A stretch of 64,000 nucleotides of DNA from Phallusia mammillata (lineage: Eukaryota > Chordata > Ascidiacea > Phlebobranchia > Ascidiidae). Position 1 is the stretch's first letter. Each line of letters begins with the position of its first letter. The notes under the pieces were generated by a model that searched no databases, was not told the origin of the DNA, and was given only the letters and a program-made list of their open reading frames with translations. The position numbers and the translations under genes are program-made. The DNA lies in the NCBI GenBank assembly GCA_003260075.1, contig QLIY01000010.1, forward strand, positions 272,747-336,746, in the 5' to 3' direction. Of the stretch, positions 58,601 through 64,000 are shown piece by piece.

Positions 58601-58745
58601 ACGCGACAGAAAACGTTACACTTAGCTCACCAATCACCCTCTACCCTGTCATAAACCACCGCTAAATGGGGCACCCAAAATCTGTGTGTAGGGTAGCAGA
58701 TGCCGAAAAAAGTACCCCGACAGGTTAAGGTAGGTTTTAAACAGG
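52623..58745. other. Long upstream region without a supported gene
   Basis: About 6 kb upstream of the L1-family start. Isolated frames with exon-like edges occur (minus strand 54601-54721 and 57613-57661, plus strand 53953-54159), but they do not connect into a gene and match no family I know. A CAGTGTTGCCAGGTTGCG sequence near 57727 resembles the start of the degenerate element at 19281. One undetermined base is at 58267. The region may hold regulatory sequence of the adhesion gene. Confidence 0.4.
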
Positions 58746-58955
58746 CAATGGATTCAAAGAAATTTATAAATTTTGCGTAGCCTCGCTCCAGGGCCAACCA
58801 CATAAACTGGCCAGTATTGCTTACTTTAAAGAGTCCTCAAGTTCACCCCCCCCCCCAATGGATTCAAAGAAATTTATAAATTTTGCGTAGCCTCGCTCCA
58901 GGGTCAACCACATAAAACTGGCCAGTATTGCTTACTTTAAAGAGTCCTCAAGTTC
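58746..58955. repeat. 99-bp segment repeated across an 11-C run
   Basis: Left copy 58746-58844, C run 58846-58856, right copy from 58856 to 58955. Both read CAATGGATTCAAAGAAATTT and differ by a substitution and a one-base indel. Confidence 0.85.
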
Positions 58956-60406
58956 CTGTGAGAATGAATTGTAGTTACAAGAGAGACCTTTCTGAACGCT
59001 TCTATACCTGTAACCAGCAGTAACCTCTATATTGTGACTTAGCGGTATCTGCTTTTGTATGATTCTTATGCAGGTCGGTTTAAGTCGATTACTTCTGTTC
59101 ATTGCCATTGCGCTGTAACTCGTTTCTTCCATGCTTCTTGTAAAGACTATACTACAACGCTTTGCCGCGTGATTTATGTCACCAAGTATCATCTTTTCTT
59201 GACTGCGTAATTTTGGGTCCGCTGAACCTCACAAAAAAAATATTGTACCGACATAATTTATCTGTTTAAACGTCACCAAACAAGTAGGGTAAATATTTTG
59301 CGCATGGAGTAAGTGTTTGGCATAGATCCGTATTAGTAGCACATTGCACATACAAAGCACTTCGGCATAAGCGAGTAACGAAATGCTGTCGTACCTTCAC
59401 AAAAGGAACATATGTTAGTGAGCCAAAAGCTATAGCTACAAGCAAATAAACGGCGAGAGTGACTTGAAATACACGCTTGTACGACTTTGAAGATACGGGC
59501 ATAGGAAAACGCAAAATCACAGCACACATCAATGTACAGTTTGGTGCAAATTACGATACAGTGAAAAACAAGGCAATGCCATATGACAAAAAAATGTTGG
59601 ATGGATGATTGGCTTATGCTTAGATGGTATTAATCAACAATCAAAATCGATAAAATGGAGGAATTTTCATTTTTCTAAATCAGCTTGCTACCTTTGGTAA
59701 TGTTTCAGTTGTAAACCCATATTATGAAAAAATACATTCAAAAATTACTTAGTGCAACCAAAGGTTTCTCTCATTAAAGTTTTTACAAAAACATTGTTTC
59801 ACTGCATGAATTTTTAGTGTGAAAAGAAACTTCATTTAACATTTTTTATGTTTCGCCTGATAGAGGCAAGGATTTAACAAAACTGCACATTACGAAAAAA
59901 CAGGTAAAATCACAAAAGTTATTTAAATACAGATTGAATGGTGATTATTTTGTTATTGTTACCTTCTATTGAGGATATTTGAATGTAAAATGTTATGCTA
60001 CAATGGCTTCATCATAAATGGAACTGCAAAAAGGTAACAAACTACAAATCAGTACATTATTTTCAGAAAAAGGGTCAACTATAAGTACAAAAAATTAAAC
60101 CTTTTTTGTAACGTCTTTTAAAACTTACAAAAATATATCTTTCACACTATTTGCAATTGTCAAAATTACAGTAAATAGATATGGTACTCCTCCTTGTCTA
60201 AAATGTGGTTACAATTGAACCCCAAGTTATTGCCCATTTGTAAACAAACAGCAACAACTAATGCCATTTTGTTGATTTCAGGTTGTAACTGTTCAGTTAA
60301 AATCTTATTTCAAGCATTTTTACATTTAGAAAGAAATATTTATCTCTTTGACCTGAATTAAGTAACTGTAATAAAATTTTATATGTTTTGTCACAGTGCT
60401 ATATTC
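58956..60406. other. AT-rich stretch 3' of the PP2C gene
   Basis: No gene that I can support. A minus-strand frame around 59398-59487 (SYKRVFQVTLAVYLLVAIAF, then a GTACGA donor) looks like one membrane-helix exon of an amino acid transporter, but no partner exon was found. Confidence 0.4.
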
Positions 60407-61533
60407 TTATTGTTCTGAATTTTTTCTGGCAACAGATGGAGATTTGTGGACCTTGCTTGCCTCTAACATTGGTATTACGAACACAGTGATATCATCAGGG
60501 GAGCCAGGTCTGCCATCTGATAACCTCCAAAGGCCATTTTCCCATTCACCACGAGCTTGTTGTGCTAATTCCTGTGCAGCTTTACAATACCTACACAAAT
60601 ATGTTTATGTGATTATTGATCATATAAAGCAATTTTGTTTTACACCTTTAATATTTTTTTACTTGCATGTACAACTGTTAAAAGCAAACATTTTGATGTA
60701 TATCAATTTTACATACACATACACTTTGGCAGAACATATCTCACAGCAGTAATTACAAAACAATTGACAAATAAGAACCAACACAGCAATGGTAAATTAA
60801 TTCCAAATTTTGGGAAACTAAACCACCTACAAAACCTCATTTAAAGCCCTTTTTTATGCCCTTGTATCTGTTGTAGGTTTTATTCAGCTAATCTTTTAAT
60901 TGTTGGTTTTTACTGATTTGTCCCACAATTTGAACTTACTCAATAAACTACATCAGTTTAGTAGAGGTTTGCCTTTATTATTGGCCAATAACCAATACAA
61001 ATCAAATATTGCTTGCGAAATGAGATTAGCATTGGCAATGAGAAACTAAATTACCAACAATAAAATTTGGGCGTAGGACAAACAACATGTGAAAATTAGA
61101 AAGTTTCAATGTCAATTTGCGGATCAGTCCATCAATTATCTTTGCTTTCTTAATTGGCATGACAAATGACAACACATAAAACTAATGCATATGTTTTAAT
61201 AAATATTTCACCTTGATTGGTCATCCAAGGAAGTTTTGGCAAGAGTATTAAAAACAATTTGAGCTGCTGTTTCATTGGTTATAACATCCCACAAACCATC
61301 TGATCCCATTATAAGAATGTTGTCTTCATGGTGGCTGTCAGATAGATCATGAACTCTTACCTAAAAAAACAAAATAATGCAATTCAGGTGTAAGAATGTT
61401 ATTGGAAATAAAAGTTAAATTTGGGGAAAAACGGACTGACATTTTTCTTTTTTTATTTGGTTTTGCTTGAAGTCAAAGCAAAATGCAAACTCTACACCAG
61501 TGTTTCTTGACCTTTTTAGTGCTCGTACCCTTT

Positions 61534-61613
<80 letters not shown>

Positions 61614-61797
61614 AAGTTCACGCAAGATTAAATTGTCCTATTATTTCTCGTGCTATGATGTTACATCCGCCATGCATGAAACAGTATAGTGGGAAAGCTA
61701 TTGTGTGCACGACCCATTTTTTACCCTGCGTGACTCATACTTTGAAAACCATTGTTTTGAACAGTGCTTGAAGTAAGCATTTTCCAAATTTAACCAC

Positions 61798-61829
<32 letters not shown>

Positions 61830-63428
61830 TTTGGTGCTTCGTACCCCCAAGGGGTACACGTACCCCAGGTTAAGAACCACTGCTCTACACCTACAGTCAA
61901 CATGCATTGAATGTTTCATTTTAAACATACCTCTGGAACAGGTGACAAAAATGGCTTGAGAGGTACATTGTCAAGAATATTCAATGCAATAACTGAATGG
62001 TCTCCCAATCCTCTTGTTACACCAATTGTACCTAATAATCTTGACCCTTTTCCACTACCTTGCACCATGGGTGGTTTCAAATCATCTGCAGTAATGGTTT
62101 TGTACGTCCTTTTGTAAAAAAAAACAACGTTGTGTTAGTTAAAAAAATAAACATACAAAGGCATATATCTGGGCATGTACCCCCCCCCCTGGGTGGTTTC
62201 AAATCATCTGCAGTAATGGTTTTGTACGTCCTTTTGTGAAAAAACAAAACGTTGTGTTAGTTGAAAAAATAAACATACAACCGAAGGCATATATCTGGGC
62301 ATATGTGTCTAACTTACATGGATGGTGAAAAAATGAAGTTCATGCTATGCCAGTGTGGTTAAATTTGGAAAATGCTTACTTCAAGCACTGTTCAAAACAA
62401 TGGTTTTCAAAGTATGAGTCACGCAGGGTAAAAAATGGGTCGTGCACACAATAGCTTTCCCACTATACTGTTTCATGCATGGCGGATGTAACATCATAGC
62501 ACGAGAAATAATAGGACAATTTAATCTTGCGTGAACTTGGAGATGTGACAGTTAGCATTCAAGGATGAGTAAGTATTTGTACAGAGGAAAAAAATACATT
62601 TTTTTGTTGTTTTAGTCTTGGGTTGTGAGATGTTCATGAAACTCAGCTTTGGGTCACGCTCCAAAAAGTTTGAGAACCACTGGTTTAAATCAAAAGATTC
62701 CTAAAGCATGATTATGTCTGCTGTCAAGCTGATTTAATTTCAATTCAAGCAGAGCTACAATTTTTGGCAAAGCAAACAAAAACTTTAATAGCAAGACAGG
62801 ATGAATGGTGATTGTCAACCCCCCCCCCCAAAACAATGGTTTTCAAAGTATGAGTCACGCAGGGTAAAAAATGGGTTGTGCACACAATAGCTTTCCCACT
62901 ATACTGTTTCGTGCATGGCGACTGTAACGTCATAGCACGAGAAATAATAGGACAATTTAATCTTGCGTGAACTTGGAGATGTGACAGTTAGCATTCAAGG
63001 ATGAGTAAGTATTTGTACAGAGAAAAAAAAACATTTTTTAGTTGTTTGAGGCTTGGGTCGTGAGATGTTCACAAAACTCAGCTTTGGTTCACGCTCAAAA
63101 AGTTTGAGAACCACTGGTTTAAAACAAGAGATTCCTAAAACATGATTAAGCCTGCTGTCAAGCTGATTCAATTTCAATTCAAGCAGAGCTACATTTTTGG
63201 CAAAGCAAACAAAAACTTTAATAGCAAGACAGGATGAATCGTGATTGTCAGGCTTATACAAACACAAACGAATGTTGACAAAGGAAACAGAGTGATTATC
63301 GGTACTTGCCAGCCTGTCATGTGGTAATCACGATGCAGAACTTTTTTTCCAATGTCACTTTGTGTAATGCGTTTTATATACTCCAATCTTCCAAACTGAG
63401 AACCAAGCAATTCTGGTTTGAGGTAAGC
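60407..63428 (-). CDS. PPM1H: PP2C-type protein phosphatase, PPM1H/J/M subfamily, C-terminal part
   Basis: Mn2+/Mg2+-dependent Ser/Thr phosphatase; vertebrate PPM1H dephosphorylates Rab GTPases and p27. Exons in transcript order: 63310-63428, 61931-62108, 61212-61360, 60407-60590, giving 209 residues to TAA. The gene continues beyond the right edge. Family-specific pieces: LHRDYHMTGW then TYKTITADDLKPPM, GTIGVTRGLGDHS, LKPFLSPVPE, the metal-binding MGSDGLWDVITNE, and the final RLSDGRPGSPDDITVFVIP with its acidic metal ligands. Subfamily choice rests on DYHMTGW and the ending SPDDITVFVIP, which PPM1A/B lack. Intron 1 must start with GC (TG|GCAAGT), since the nearest GT would break frame at the next exon. 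That intron also carries two spacer-joined duplicates and a hAT MITE; intron 2 carries a MITE with long C runs. Confidence 0.92.
61498..61882. mobile_element. hAT-type MITE (target duplication CTCTACAC) interrupted by two long C runs
   Basis: Ends CAGTGTTTCTTGACC and GGTTAAGAACCACTG are inverted repeats. CTCTACAC flanks both sides (61490-61497, 61883-61890). Inside are C runs of 73 (61538-61610) and 31 (61799-61829). Between them is an inverted copy of 62353-62541. Confidence 0.85.
61611..61799. repeat. Inverted copy of 62353-62541 between two C runs
   Basis: The 189 bases are the reverse complement of 62353-62541, apparently identical over nearly their whole length, and are bounded on both sides by C homopolymers. 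Such a perfect inverted copy 0.75 kb away points to a misassembly or a very recent event. Confidence 0.82.
62069..62305. repeat. 111-bp segment repeated across a 10-C run, copying the edge of a PPM1H exon
   Basis: Left copy 62069-62179, C run 62180-62189, right copy 62190-62305. The left copy includes the acceptor side of exon 61931-62108. The right copy repeats only that edge (62190-62229). Confidence 0.86.
62394..63251. repeat. 425-bp segment repeated across an 11-C run (PPM1H intron)
   Basis: Left copy 62394-62818, C run 62819-62829, right copy 62830-63251. Each contains a whole hAT MITE. The copies differ at about one base in thirty with small indels. Confidence 0.86.
62398..62682. mobile_element. 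hAT-type MITE, 285 bp, imperfect 8-bp target duplication
   Basis: Ends CAATGGTTTTCAAA and (other strand) CAGTGGTTCTCAAA, the widespread hAT terminus. The flanks are GTTCAAAA (62390-62397) and GTTTAAAT (62683-62690). In the second copy (62835-63119) the right flank is GTTTAAAA, one mismatch from the left. Confidence 0.8.
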
Positions 63429-64000
63429 CTGTCAACAATACTTAAGTTCACCACTAAATTCAAAATTGGTTGTCAAAACAAGTTTTGAAAACAGTTTAGT
63501 GAAAGAAATATGATATTACAACTAGAATAGTGGTTTTCCTATATATTGCCAGTTTATATATACTATATCATATTCAACGATGTATCACATATTTTTCCTG
63601 GCACTTTATAACATAATTGTTTCTGCAAGCATAATCTAATGGGTCCCCACACATATGCACATGCGAATTGGTAACAGTAAAAATAGGGCACAATCATTGT
63701 TAGATATTTACCAATTTACTATACACATCATTTGATCTACACATATGATTGTTTTTGCAAGCAAAAACGAATGGGTCCCCACACGCACATTTGTGCGGAT
63801 TTCTGGTAAACAAACATCCTGGTTATTTTTAAATTCTTTAGGAAAAACTTAACCAACTTTAAAAGTTTTGTCCATATTCTTTTTGCATCATTATTTTCAT
63901 ATATATAATTACAAAAAAACAGTAAATAAGAACAGGATAAATACTTTCAATTTATTCTCATGGTTTGACCTTGATATTGTCGTTCAAGGTCAGTTTTTAA

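Noticed and set aside
59398-59487. Minus-strand membrane-helix exon resembling an amino acid transporter
   Set aside because: No neighbouring exon continues the family pattern and the upstream side lacks a convincing acceptor.
61415-61771. Polyglycine and polyproline frames on both strands
   Set aside because: They come from the 73-C run; no flanking coding signal.

Overview
The window reads as an animal nuclear genome, most likely an ascidian tunicate of the Ciona type. The reasons are AT-rich DNA with short GT-AG introns, compact metazoan genes on both strands, and many pairs of near-identical segments that differ like alleles of a very heterozygous individual. The organism call is inference. 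No rRNA, tRNA, CRISPR array or prokaryotic operon was seen.

Layout. 1.27-8.0 kb (+): a sodium-coupled neutral amino acid transporter (SLC38/SNAT family), 11 exons, with its first coding exon not found. 11.6-12.7 kb (-): an intronless HDAC8. 13.9-16.3 kb (+): ANKRD40. 17.3-19.2 kb (+): N6AMT1/HEMK2 methyltransferase. 20.4-22.4 kb (+): an unrecognised 158-residue protein. 23.7-31.7 kb (-): IMP dehydrogenase in 14 exons, plus an upstream exon that would add an in-frame N-terminal extension. 33.7-52.6 kb (-): a complete L1-family neural cell adhesion molecule (signal peptide, 6 Ig, 5 FNIII, one membrane segment, FIGQY ankyrin-binding tail). A two-exon gene for a glycosylated, probably membrane-anchored or secreted protein lies on the opposite strand inside its largest intron (36.4-37.7 kb). 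52.6-60.4 kb: no gene I can support. 60.4-63.4 kb (-): the C-terminal half of a PPM1H/J/M-type PP2C phosphatase, running off the right edge.

The genes do not form a pathway. They cover amino acid uptake, chromatin deacetylation, protein methylation, guanine nucleotide synthesis, neural adhesion and phosphatase signalling.

The most interesting biology is in the L1-family gene. Two candidate in-frame microexons (6 nt in the cytoplasmic tail, 12 nt after the signal peptide) sit where vertebrate L1 has its neural mini-exons. The 6-nt exon would create a YxxPhi endocytosis motif that is absent when it is skipped.

The most striking structural signal is a set of segments repeated in tandem on either side of a run of about ten C (once G). 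These look like unmerged overlapping contigs or haplotypes joined by a fixed spacer, not real duplications. Several hAT-type MITEs with exact 8-bp target duplications are also present.
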